NCBI GenBank assembly: GCA_937916125.1
Contig: CALGGE010000109.1
Coordinates: 1 to 14,806 of the forward strand
Direction of reading: 5' to 3'
DNA: 14,806 nucleotides
From: an uncultured Elusimicrobia bacterium
Lineage (GTDB): Bacteria; Elusimicrobiota; Endomicrobiia; Endomicrobiales; Endomicrobiaceae
Made by a program: the position numbers and the translations under genes. The notes below the pieces were generated by a model. It saw only the letters and a list, made by a program, of their open reading frames with translations, was not told the origin of the DNA and did not search any database. Positions 1 through 6,456 of this stretch are shown here, one piece after another; the first letter of the stretch is position 1; every line of letters begins with the position of its first letter.

Positions 1-67
1 CCGTTCATTATACATTATACATTGTACATTGTACATTGCAGTTGTTGTTGCCGTTCTGTCTCATTCT
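1..67. repeat. Intergenic repeat region with 7-nt tandem array
   Basis: Positions 6-40 hold five units of a 7-nt repeat (CATTATA, CATTATA, CATTGTA, CATTGTA, CATTGCA). They are followed by a GTTGTTGTTGCC run and CGTTCTGTCTCATTC (52-66), a truncated match to the start of the 67-bp repeats at 11749 and 13320. A related ATTGTACATTGCC string is present on the minus strand near 14706-14720, so this belongs to a dispersed family that punctuates gene blocks in this genome. No gene is visible here. The region lies just beyond the 3' end of the leftward regulator at 76-417. Confidence 0.7.
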
Positions 68-75
68 TAAATTTT

Positions 76-417
76 TTATTTACTGATTTTTGCTTTTATC
101 AATTCAATTTCTTTTATAATTTTTTTTATATTTTCTCTTAACAAATCATTTTCTTTTTTTATAAAATCCATTATTTGTTTTGCGTTGTCAGAGTTGTCGC
201 TTTGGTTTGAACTGAAAATAGCTTCAAGTTCTTCTTCGTTTTTTTTGAAAATTTTAGACATTTTTTCATAGTTTTCTTGAGAAGGAGTCTGTGTTCCGTT
301 AAGCCATCTGCTTACGGCTACTTGAGAAATGTTTAACATTTTAGCTAACTGTTTTTGACTACCTTTTATCTTTCCGTTATTTATCTTTTTTAGTAATTCT
401 TCCTGTTTTTTATTCAT
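76..417 (-). CDS. XRE/Cro-type helix-turn-helix regulator of pilin cassette 1
   Basis: A 113-residue cytoplasmic DNA-binding protein, probably a repressor. Residues about 20-41 form a Cro/C1-type helix-turn-helix (SQKQLAKMLNIS, then a recognition helix with VAVSRWLNG). Residues about 78-113 are rich in E, K, I and L with heptad spacing and look like a short dimerising coiled coil. There is no ligand or peptidase domain. The ATG has a GGAG ribosome site 7 nt upstream on the minus strand. The gene diverges from the pilin at 687, and between them lies a 27-bp palindrome (466-492) positioned to control the pilin promoter and probably its own. A second XRE regulator sits in the same relation to a second pilin at 12194-13275. 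The two share fold and layout but little sequence. The HTH family is clear; control of the adjacent pilin is inferred from the divergent layout. Confidence 0.88.
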   Translation of the reverse strand: MNKKQEELLKKINNGKIKGSQKQLAKMLNISQVAVSRWLNGTQTPSQENYEKMSKIFKKNEEELEAIFSSNQSDNSDNAKQIMDFIKKENDLLRENIKKIIKEIELIKAKISK

Positions 418-436
418 AACTTCACTCCGAAAAGTC

Positions 437-465
437 TTGACTTAATTAGAAATTTAATATATAAT
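437..465 (+). promoter_or_regulatory. Sigma70-type promoter for pilin 1
   Basis: The -35 is TTGACT (437-442) and the -10 is TATAAT (460-465), with exactly 17 bp between. The expected start is near 472, giving a leader of about 215 nt before the pilin ATG at 687. The second pilin cassette has identical -35 and -10 hexamers with the same spacing, on the minus strand at 12887-12915. This is a sequence match only; no start site has been mapped. Confidence 0.75.
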
Positions 466-492
466 TTAATTACCGTAAATTACGGTAATTAA
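466..492. promoter_or_regulatory. 27-bp palindrome, candidate XRE operator
   Basis: A perfect inverted repeat with 13-bp arms (TTAATTACCGTAA and its complement) around a single central A at 479. It begins at the base after the pilin -10 and covers the expected +1, the usual place for a repressor site that blocks transcription. On the other strand it covers the -35/spacer region of any leftward promoter using the TATATT at 456-461, so the regulator could also repress itself. The palindrome is seen directly; its role as operator is inferred. Confidence 0.65.
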
Positions 493-517
493 TGTTTTTT
501 TCTTTAAAAAAATTATC

Positions 518-632
518 AATAAAGTCGAGAGAGTCGTAACGTAGCAACGAACTCCGTATCAAGTTGTAGCATAGCAACATCTTGACGACAAGATGCAAGA
601 ACATAGGTAAGTGTTTTGTTTCTCGGCTTATT
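518..632 (+). promoter_or_regulatory. Structured 5' leader of pilin 1 (conserved RNA element)
   Basis: This stretch of the pilin leader aligns over its length with the leader of the second pilin (minus strand 12830-12718). Its ends close in a helix: 518-522 and 524-530 pair with 621-632 (12 pairs, one G-U, A523 bulged). Inside, TCAAG (559-563) can pair with CTTGA (581-585), while 578-584 can instead pair with 589-595 around an ACGA loop. The word TAGCAA recurs at 542, 572 and 634. I do not recognise a known riboswitch class. There is no T-tract after the closing helix, so control at translation or RNA stability is more likely than attenuation. Confidence 0.6.
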
Positions 633-686
633 GTAGCAAATAAAAAAATAAAAGGAAAGTAAAAAAACAAAAAGGAGAATAAATTT

Positions 687-1127
687 ATGAAAAAAAATTC
701 AAAAGGTTTTACCTTAGTAGAGTTGGTAATCACAATTGCAATTGTGATTATCTTGTCGGTAGTATCAGTCCCGATTTACAGAGGTTATACAGATAAAGCA
801 AAAATGGCAGAAGGATATTCCTTGTTAGGTTTAATTTTATCTGCCCAAAAATCTTATTTTAGTGAATACGGAAATTTTTTAAAAAGTGTTAACAGTTCTT
901 CCGGTGCCGATAAATTTACTGCCAATGAAACAGTTTTAGGAATTGATGCGAGAGGAAATAAATATTTTACTTCATTTTTTGTAGGTTATAGCGGTATTGA
1001 TCATTCTGTATATTTCCGTGCTGCAGTAATAAAACCTGAGAGCTTAAGAAGTAATGCGGATAACTCTTATTTAGTGCTAAGGTATTGGGTAACATCAGGT
1101 GCTACATATAATGAAGTTTGGTCTTAA
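687..1127 (+). CDS. Type IV pilin (major-pilin-like), cassette 1
   Basis: A 146-residue prepilin. The short leader MKKNSKG is followed by the prepilin peptidase site (cleavage after Gly7), Phe8 as mature residue 1 and Glu12 as the canonical Glu5. A hydrophobic helix runs to about residue 30 and continues amphipathically to about residue 60. The C-terminal globular domain contains an IDARGNKYFTSF motif shared with the pilins at 4450 and 12194. There are no cysteines, so no disulfide-bounded D-region. The ATG follows AAAGGAG at 671-677. The first 35 residues match the 12194-12661 pilin at 34 positions, whereas the C-terminal half diverges. It is a single-gene transcript with its own promoter, long leader and terminator, separate from the assembly operon that follows. 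It is probably a fibre subunit, although a pseudopilin cannot be excluded. Confidence 0.93.
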   Translation: MKKNSKGFTLVELVITIAIVIILSVVSVPIYRGYTDKAKMAEGYSLLGLILSAQKSYFSEYGNFLKSVNSSSGADKFTANETVLGIDARGNKYFTSFFVGYSGIDHSVYFRAAVIKPESLRSNADNSYLVLRYWVTSGATYNEVWS

Positions 1128-1249
1128 ACGTAAATTCGCGACAACGGCATTCGGAATAAGTGAAGTTTTTTGTTTAAGCAAACAGTTAACTGAGCGGAAT
1201 AATATGGTAATTAAGAAGTATAACCAATAAGAAAAACTTTAAAGAAAAA

Positions 1250-1286
1250 AATCAGGCGGAATTGTTCCTTAGTCTGATTTTTTTTT
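1250..1286 (+). terminator. Intrinsic terminator after pilin 1
   Basis: AATCAG (1250-1255) pairs with CTGATT (1274-1279), with a second inner helix GGAA/TTCC, followed immediately by a run of T (1278-1286). It ends the pilin 1 transcript and separates it from the promoter of the assembly operon. In 1128-1249 I see no gene or other structure beyond a GGTAATTAA word at 1206-1214 that matches part of the 466-492 operator arm. Confidence 0.8.
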
Positions 1287-1366
1287 AAATATTTTTTGAC
1301 GGTTTGAAATTTTTTACAAATTCTTTACAAATATTTTGCAAAGTTTTAATTTTAGGAAAAATTCCA

Positions 1367-1395
1367 TTGACAAATTTTTCTCTATAAGGTATAAT
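1367..1395 (+). promoter_or_regulatory. Consensus sigma70-type promoter of the pilus operon
   Basis: A perfect TTGACA (1367-1372), a 17-bp spacer and a perfect TATAAT (1390-1395). The expected start is near 1402, leaving about 45 nt of leader before pilB. This is the only strong promoter I see for the next 10 kb, consistent with one long operon. No operator-like palindrome overlaps it. Confidence 0.85.
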
Positions 1396-1447
1396 ACAAA
1401 GTATTAATAAAATTATAAAACCATAAGAGTGTTTAAAAGGAGCGAGA

Positions 1448-3148
1448 ATGGCTTTGGATATATTCAGAAAAAAATACATCGGAGAGGTACTTCTAAACAA
1501 GAATTATATAACCAAAGAACAGTTGCAGGAAGCAATCAGGGAATCTGCAGGAAAAAAGCAAAAACTCGGCGAATATCTTATTTCAAAAAATTATATTACG
1601 GAGTCGGATTTTCTCGAGTGTCTCGGTATTTCTTTGGGGATTGAATATGTTAAGCTGGAAGATCTTGCTATCGAGGAAAAAGCATTTATTAATTTCGACG
1701 AGAAAAATGCAAGAAAATACAGTGCTATTCCCATAAATGTTACCGACGAGACCATGACAGTTGCCATGGACGACCCGACTAACGTCGTCTATAGAGATGA
1801 AATATCCAAAATTACCGGCAAGAAAATTTCCGTAGTTTTGTCTTCCAAAGCGGATATATTTTCCGCAATAGAAAAATATTATGTCAGAAGCTCTCTCGGC
1901 GAAGATGATGGCACCGAAAGCAGCGGAGACGAAATAAGAATTGAAGACGAATCAAATGCCATCGACGAAAATGATGTCAGTGATGCCGATGCCGCACCGG
2001 TCGTAAAATATGTTAATTCTATTTTCTTCGACGCTGTTGCTAAAAAAGCCAGTGATATTCATTTGGAACCTTTTGAAAAATCCATTTCTTTAAGAATGAG
2101 AATCGACGGTGAGTTGCGTGATATGCATGCTCCCGCAAAAAAATATTATCCGGCAATCGTATCCAGAATAAAAATTATGTCTTATCTCGATATTGCGGAG
2201 AGAAGACTTCCTCAAGACGGTAAATGCAGAATAAATGTTCTTAATCAGAGAATAGACGTGAGAGTTTCAATCATCCCTACAATTTGGGGTGAAAAAATAG
2301 TGCTGAGAATTTTAGCCAAGAGTTTGTTCGGGCTTGATATAAACAGAGTAGGCTTTTCCGACAGAGAGTTGAATTTCTTTAAAGAGTCCATCACGGCTCC
2401 TTACGGAATGATACTTGTTACCGGACCTACTTCCAGCGGTAAAACTACTACGCTTTATTCGGCACTTTCAACCATTAATCAGCCGGATATCAATATCGTT
2501 ACCGTAGAAGATCCTGTCGAATACGAAATGAAAGGTATCAATCAGGTTAACGTCAGACCGAATATCGGTTTGGACTTTGCAATGGTGTTAAGAACGTTTA
2601 TGAGACAAGACCCGGATGTAATTCTGGTCGGAGAAATCAGAGATTCCGAAACTGCCAAGATTGCAATTCAGGCAGCTCTTACGGGACATTTGGTTTTATC
2701 GACGCTTCATACCAATGATACCGTCAGTACCATCTCCAGAATGGTGTTTATGGGCGTTGAAGAATATTTGCTTGCAGATGCTTTAAACTTGGTAATCGCA
2801 CAGAGACTTGTAAGGGTAATATGCCCTAACTGCAAGAAAGAATTGAAAGATGTTCCGGAAGACGTTTACAGAAAACTCGGTATTGATAAATCCGTTAAAA
2901 TTTATGCGGGTGCCGGTTGCAGAAGTTGTGACGGGACGGGGTACAGAGGCAGAACCGCAATATTTGAAATGTTAAATGTTACTTCCGAATTGAAAGATGC
3001 AATATCCAGAGGTGCAGGTTATGCCGAACTGAGAAAAATCGCAAATGATCAAGGTTTGGTATCTTTGAGACAGGCAGCAATAAAAAAATTGGAAGAAGGT
3101 GTAACGACTATAGAAGAAGTATTGACAACAACAGTTATAGAAAAATAA
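1448..3148 (+). CDS. pilB: Type IV pilus assembly ATPase PilB / GspE family
   Basis: The cytoplasmic hexameric ATPase that powers pilus extension or pseudopilus assembly. At 566 residues it has the usual family length. Residues about 1-150 are an MshEN/T2SSE N-terminal domain (GEVLLNKNYIT, LGEYLISKNYIT repeats). The ATPase core has Walker A GPTSSGKTTT at 326, a degenerate Walker B ILVGEIRDSETA at 392, and the His-box segment ALTGHLVLSTLHTND between them and the zinc site. A tetracysteine zinc site is complete (Cys459, Cys462, Cys491, Cys494), which is typical of PilB/GspE and absent from the retraction ATPase PilT. The start ATG follows AAAAGGAG. It is the first gene of the operon, 25 bp ahead of pilC. 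Sequence alone does not separate a pilus from a type II secretion role; the PilM/N/O genes downstream favour the pilus name. Confidence 0.97.
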   Translation: MALDIFRKKYIGEVLLNKNYITKEQLQEAIRESAGKKQKLGEYLISKNYITESDFLECLGISLGIEYVKLEDLAIEEKAFINFDEKNARKYSAIPINVTDETMTVAMDDPTNVVYRDEISKITGKKISVVLSSKADIFSAIEKYYVRSSLGEDDGTESSGDEIRIEDESNAIDENDVSDADAAPVVKYVNSIFFDAVAKKASDIHLEPFEKSISLRMRIDGELRDMHAPAKKYYPAIVSRIKIMSYLDIAERRLPQDGKCRINVLNQRIDVRVSIIPTIWGEKIVLRILAKSLFGLDINRVGFSDRELNFFKESITAPYGMILVTGPTSSGKTTTLYSALSTINQPDINIVTVEDPVEYEMKGINQVNVRPNIGLDFAMVLRTFMRQDPDVILVGEIRDSETAKIAIQAALTGHLVLSTLHTNDTVSTISRMVFMGVEEYLLADALNLVIAQRLVRVICPNCKKELKDVPEDVYRKLGIDKSVKIYAGAGCRSCDGTGYRGRTAIFEMLNVTSELKDAISRGAGYAELRKIANDQGLVSLRQAAIKKLEEGVTTIEEVLTTTVIEK

Positions 3149-3173
3149 ATTTTGTCTTGAAGGAATAGAATAA

Positions 3174-4409
3174 ATGCCTAAAATTCATTACAAAGCAAAA
3201 AATGCCAGAGGCAGACTTATCAATGCCTCTATCGAAGCTGCGAATGTGAACAGAGCTATGGAGATGTTGATTGCAAAAGGTTACACCGAAATAGAAATAA
3301 AGAAAAGTTTAATTGATTCCATTAAGAAGTTGGGCCTTACCAACAAAAAAGCAGAAACCGGCAAAGTTAAAATGAGTGATATTGCCGTGTTTGCCCGTCA
3401 GCTTGCCACGATGGTTAACGCAGGTGTAAATATTTTGGAAGCCGTACAAGACGTTGCCATGATGGTGCAGAACAAATATTTTTCCGGTATTCTTCAAAGA
3501 GTTGTAAAAGATATCAAAAACGGCTTGCCTTTGTCGCAGGCTCTTTCCAAACATAAACAAATATTTGATAACACTTTTGTATCGATGATTTCCGTAGGTG
3601 AAAGGTCCGGTCAATTGGGAGAAGTTCTTCTTGATTTAGCGGACTATATAGAAAATTCCGTTAAGTTGAGAAGAAAAATCAAATCGGCTGCGGCTTATCC
3701 TATGTTTGTCGGTTCATTTTTCTTATTAGTATTTTTAGGTATAGTTCTTTTCCTTATACCTAAATTCGAAGAGATGTTTGCATCTTTCGGTGCGGATCTT
3801 CCCGCCCTTACAAAAGCCGTAGTAAGCCTCAGTCATTTTATCTTGGACAGGGCGTTGTACATAATAATCTTTTTCCTGATAGTGTTTGTCATTTTTAAAA
3901 TTTTAACAAAAACGCCGCATGGTCGTTTGGCGTGGCATAAGTTTTTTTTCAAAATTCCCATATTCGGACCTATATATACAAAAATGATTTTTGCCAGATA
4001 TTTCCAAACGTTGTCAACGTTGGTTAAGAGCGGTGTTGATATTGTTGTTTCTATTCAGATATCGGCAAGTACGGTTACAAACACGTATATAAAGAAAATT
4101 CTTGAAGAGATAAGAAGTTCGGTTATTTCGGGACAGTCTTTTTCAGCAAATATGGAAAAGTATAACGTTTTTCCTCGTCTTGTTATCAGGATGACTGCCG
4201 TAGGTGAAAAAACAGGTCAGATGGACGAAATGTTTTTAAAAGTTACGGATTATTATAACGAAGAAGTTAATACTACCGTTGCAAGTTTAAGTTCCATTAT
4301 CGAGCCTGTGTTGATTGTAGGTCTCGGTATAATGGTCGGTTTTATTGTTGTGGCTCTGTATTTGCCTATATTCAGTATGGCAGGTGCAATGGTCAACCAG
4401 CAGGTTTAA
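3174..4409 (+). CDS. pilC: Type IV pilus inner-membrane platform protein PilC / GspF family
   Basis: A polytopic inner-membrane protein on which PilB acts to push subunits into the fibre. At 411 residues it is full length. It carries the duplicated T2SSF domain: the first copy begins at MSDIAVFARQLATMVNAGV and the second at KMIFARYFQTLSTLVKSGVD, each followed by a GERSG/GEKTG motif (VGERSGQLGEVL and VGEKTGQMDEMF). Three hydrophobic segments are visible, at about 177-198, 226-245 and 372-400, the last ending in the characteristic ALYLPIFSMAGAM. A short N-terminal region (residues 1-60) precedes the first domain. An AAGGA ribosome site lies 11-12 nt before the ATG. Family assignment is secure; the neighbours and operon position agree. 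Confidence 0.97.
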   Translation: MPKIHYKAKNARGRLINASIEAANVNRAMEMLIAKGYTEIEIKKSLIDSIKKLGLTNKKAETGKVKMSDIAVFARQLATMVNAGVNILEAVQDVAMMVQNKYFSGILQRVVKDIKNGLPLSQALSKHKQIFDNTFVSMISVGERSGQLGEVLLDLADYIENSVKLRRKIKSAAAYPMFVGSFFLLVFLGIVLFLIPKFEEMFASFGADLPALTKAVVSLSHFILDRALYIIIFFLIVFVIFKILTKTPHGRLAWHKFFFKIPIFGPIYTKMIFARYFQTLSTLVKSGVDIVVSIQISASTVTNTYIKKILEEIRSSVISGQSFSANMEKYNVFPRLVIRMTAVGEKTGQMDEMFLKVTDYYNEEVNTTVASLSSIIEPVLIVGLGIMVGFIVVALYLPIFSMAGAMVNQQV

Positions 4410-4449
4410 GACGGCAAAGTGTACAAATTTAATATATAGAAATAAAAAA

Positions 4450-4857
4450 ATGATTACAAATAACAAAGCATTTACCTTAACGGAACTTATTGTTACAATA
4501 GCAGTTATGATTGTGCTTGTCGTAACATGGGCATTTTACGGCAGGGGACATGTTAAGTTTGCCATGATGAATGAGGGCAGACTTTTTGTTGATAAAATAG
4601 TTGCACAGGAAAAAAATTATTTAAGCGAAAATGGTGTTTATAGAACGGAAAACAATTACACGGTATTTTCGCCGTTGCTTTATATTGACACCAGAGAAAA
4701 TAAATATTTTTCTTCGTTTAGAATTACTACTTCCGGAAATAATGTTACGATTTTTTTAAGATCTGTTAATGTTAACAATGCCGATGCCATAGTAGCTACT
4801 TATTTAGGTGCAAATGATACGGTTACTTTTACGGAAAATATAGACAGATTGCAGTAA
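4450..4857 (+). CDS. Minor pilin / pseudopilin, GspH- or PilE-like
   Basis: 135 residues if started at ATG 4450. An upstream in-frame start at 4345 lies inside pilC and would put 35 non-pilin residues before the leader, so it is rejected. The leader MITNNKA is followed by FTLTELIV: cleavage is after Ala rather than the usual Gly, with Glu at mature position 5 intact. One N-terminal hydrophobic helix precedes a small domain with IDTRENKYFSSF, matching the IDARGNKYFTSF of the two cassette pilins, so they share a C-terminal fold. No clear Shine-Dalgarno sequence is visible in the A/T-rich 40 bp after pilC, suggesting weak initiation suited to a low-abundance tip subunit. First of four small prepilin-like genes. 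Confidence 0.85.
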   Translation: MITNNKAFTLTELIVTIAVMIVLVVTWAFYGRGHVKFAMMNEGRLFVDKIVAQEKNYLSENGVYRTENNYTVFSPLLYIDTRENKYFSSFRITTSGNNVTIFLRSVNVNNADAIVATYLGANDTVTFTENIDRLQ

Positions 4858-4866
4858 TAAAAATTT

Positions 4867-5238
4867 ATGAAAAAAATAATAAAAAATTATTTCACTAAAA
4901 AAGGTTTATCTCTTGTAGAAGTGGTTATCTCCGTGGCATTGATAACGCTTATTATGTTATCTTCCATGGCATATTTTAATGCCGCTTGGGATGTACGTGC
5001 TAAGGCTGAAGAGTATAATGAAGTTCTTTATAATGTTGTGGCTAATTTGGAAAGTGCAAAATATAATATTAATGCCGGTGTTACTAATTTTTTCCCTACA
5101 ACAGACAACAGAAATGTAACTTCGAGAGGAACAAATATTACTTATAGTATTTCTAAATCCGGAAATAAATTAACGTCTTCGGCTGTTTACAGAGGTAATA
5201 AAATAATTTTAGTTTCTCATGCTTGTACTAATTGGTAA
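4867..5238 (+). CDS. Minor pilin / pseudopilin, GspI/PilV-like
   Basis: A 123-residue prepilin-like protein: a basic leader MKKIIKNYFTKKG, cleavage after Gly13, then LSLVEVVISVALITLIML with Glu at mature position 5. The SLVEVVISVALI pattern and small size resemble GspI/PilV minor subunits, which form part of the initiating tip complex. The C-terminal domain is short and rich in Asn, Ser and Thr. The gene begins 9 bp after the preceding minor pilin stop, with no evident Shine-Dalgarno sequence. The subtype is inferred from order and leader style; membership in the type IV pilin-like superfamily is secure. Confidence 0.82.
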   Translation: MKKIIKNYFTKKGLSLVEVVISVALITLIMLSSMAYFNAAWDVRAKAEEYNEVLYNVVANLESAKYNINAGVTNFFPTTDNRNVTSRGTNITYSISKSGNKLTSSAVYRGNKIILVSHACTNW

Positions 5239-5250
5239 AAATAGTTTTTT

Positions 5251-5892
5251 ATGAAAATTTTTACAAATATTATCAGTTTTAATAAAAAAGCCTTTACTCT
5301 TGTAGAGTTTGCCGTTGCATTGGGTATATCTGCATTTCTTGTGGTTATTATATACACAATGTTATTAACCGCACAACAGTCGTTTGTTCAGTTATACAAT
5401 GCGTCAAAAAGTGCGAATAATATAAGATATTTTGCCAATTCGTTAAGAGATTCTCTTTCTTATGCTTCGAGCAACAACGGGACGGTTTCAAATAATCCTC
5501 AATTATATGAAAGAACAAATAACGGGCCATTTTTAACTGCTATACACAGAATAGGTACGACAACCAAAACGGATACATATACCGCTACGGCAACTGTAGG
5601 TTCGGTTAGTATTATAAAAGACAGTACATATTCACAAAATATTAACAACTTAAGGAATGTTAACGCAGGCAGTATAACGGGCAGATTTTCTTTAACCAGG
5701 ACTAACGGTACTGTATCAAACGTTGTTTTAAGTAATATAAGAAGAATTTATTATTCCGAAGATTCTTCGGGCGGTAGCGGATTTAAAAGAATTTTTATAG
5801 GTATTATATATGACGAAGTTTTAAATAACGGCAAAGCTGACGTTATTAGAACTAAGAGAAGAATTTTCTGTTTCACGACTAAGGGGTATTGA
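5251..5892 (+). CDS. Minor pilin / pseudopilin, GspJ/PilW-like
   Basis: 213 residues. A leader of about 14 residues ends at KKA, then FTLVEFAVALGISAFLVVII with Glu at mature position 5; the -1 residue is again Ala. Larger size, and position between GspI-like and GspK-like genes, match GspJ/PilW. The C-terminal domain is Asn/Ser/Thr-rich with a hydrophobic strand near IFIGIIYDEV. It ends in TGA that overlaps the ATG of the next gene by one base (TGATG), indicating translational coupling. It probably forms part of the tip complex with its three neighbours. Confidence 0.83.
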   Translation: MKIFTNIISFNKKAFTLVEFAVALGISAFLVVIIYTMLLTAQQSFVQLYNASKSANNIRYFANSLRDSLSYASSNNGTVSNNPQLYERTNNGPFLTAIHRIGTTTKTDTYTATATVGSVSIIKDSTYSQNINNLRNVNAGSITGRFSLTRTNGTVSNVVLSNIRRIYYSEDSSGGSGFKRIFIGIIYDEVLNNGKADVIRTKRRIFCFTTKGY

Positions 5893-6398
5893 TGTTTTTT
5901 AAGAAATTTTTAAATAATACTAAAGGCTCTATTCTTCCGGTAACCGTTACCGCTATGGTTGTAATAATGGTTGCCGGGTTGGCGTGCCTTAGAACTTTTT
6001 CTTATCAGAACAAACTGAATAATCTTGACAAAACTAAGATAAGGCTTCAATACGCTGCAGAAGGTGCGGTTGAAATATGCAGAAGCCAAATAGGCGGCGG
6101 TGATTTTTTGTCGCATAATGTAACTTCTTGGACTAATTATGATACCGGGTCTTATCCTACGATTCAGTATCTGGTTTCTTGTGCGGTAAACAGCACGGCT
6201 TATACTTCGTACGGATTTCCTGCAAATTCTTATACGACAAATTATGTTATAACGGGGCAGGCGAGAGCATCCGTAGTTTCCCCTGACGACGGAAAAACAA
6301 GAACTTTAAGTTGTGTTGTCAGGTATTTTTTTGCCGTTGACAGTAGCGGGGGCATACATTTTATAGGTTGGGCAAAAGATCCGATAACGATTGCATAA
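5892..6398 (+). CDS. Minor pilin / pseudopilin, PilX/GspK-like
   Basis: 168 residues from ATG 5892, which overlaps the preceding TGA and has AAGGGG 5 nt upstream. The in-frame TTG one codon earlier is less likely. The leader MFFKKFLNNTKG is followed by SILPVTVTAMVVIMVAGLAC: the mature N-terminus begins with Ser and there is no Glu at position 5. Loss of Glu5 is a known hallmark of the GspK/PilX tip subunit, so this is consistent with the role rather than a defect. The segment LQYAAEGAVEICRSQI, after the helix, resembles the AAEAG-like stretch common in PilX N-termini. It completes an H-I-J-K-like set. The next gene starts 58 bp later behind a strong ribosome site. Confidence 0.8.
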   Translation: MFFKKFLNNTKGSILPVTVTAMVVIMVAGLACLRTFSYQNKLNNLDKTKIRLQYAAEGAVEICRSQIGGGDFLSHNVTSWTNYDTGSYPTIQYLVSCAVNSTAYTSYGFPANSYTTNYVITGQARASVVSPDDGKTRTLSCVVRYFFAVDSSGGIHFIGWAKDPITIA

Positions 6399-6456
6399 CG
6401 GTAATTAATTTGTTTGAAATAAAAATAAATATAAATATAATTCGCCGGAGGGAAAA

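Noticed and set aside
6..40. CRISPR-like array in the short repeats
   Set aside because: Units of 7-8 nt without spacers are simple tandem repeats; no cas genes are present.
593..610. Short leader peptide (five codons) in the pilin 1 leader
   Set aside because: The ATG is not preserved in the homologous pilin 2 leader, so an attenuator peptide is unlikely.
518..632. Leader as a known c-di-GMP riboswitch
   Set aside because: c-di-GMP control would suit a pilin, but I cannot place the conserved GEMM core bases or its tetraloop receptor in either copy.
470..733. 87-codon minus-strand open frame covering the pilin 1 leader
   Set aside because: It is the complement of the leader and pilin start, rich in Phe as expected from poly-A/purine sequence on the other strand, and it crosses the promoter and operator.
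4345..4449. Upstream in-frame start for the first minor pilin
   Set aside because: It would overlap the end of pilC and add 35 residues before a normal prepilin leader; ATG 4450 gives a standard leader.
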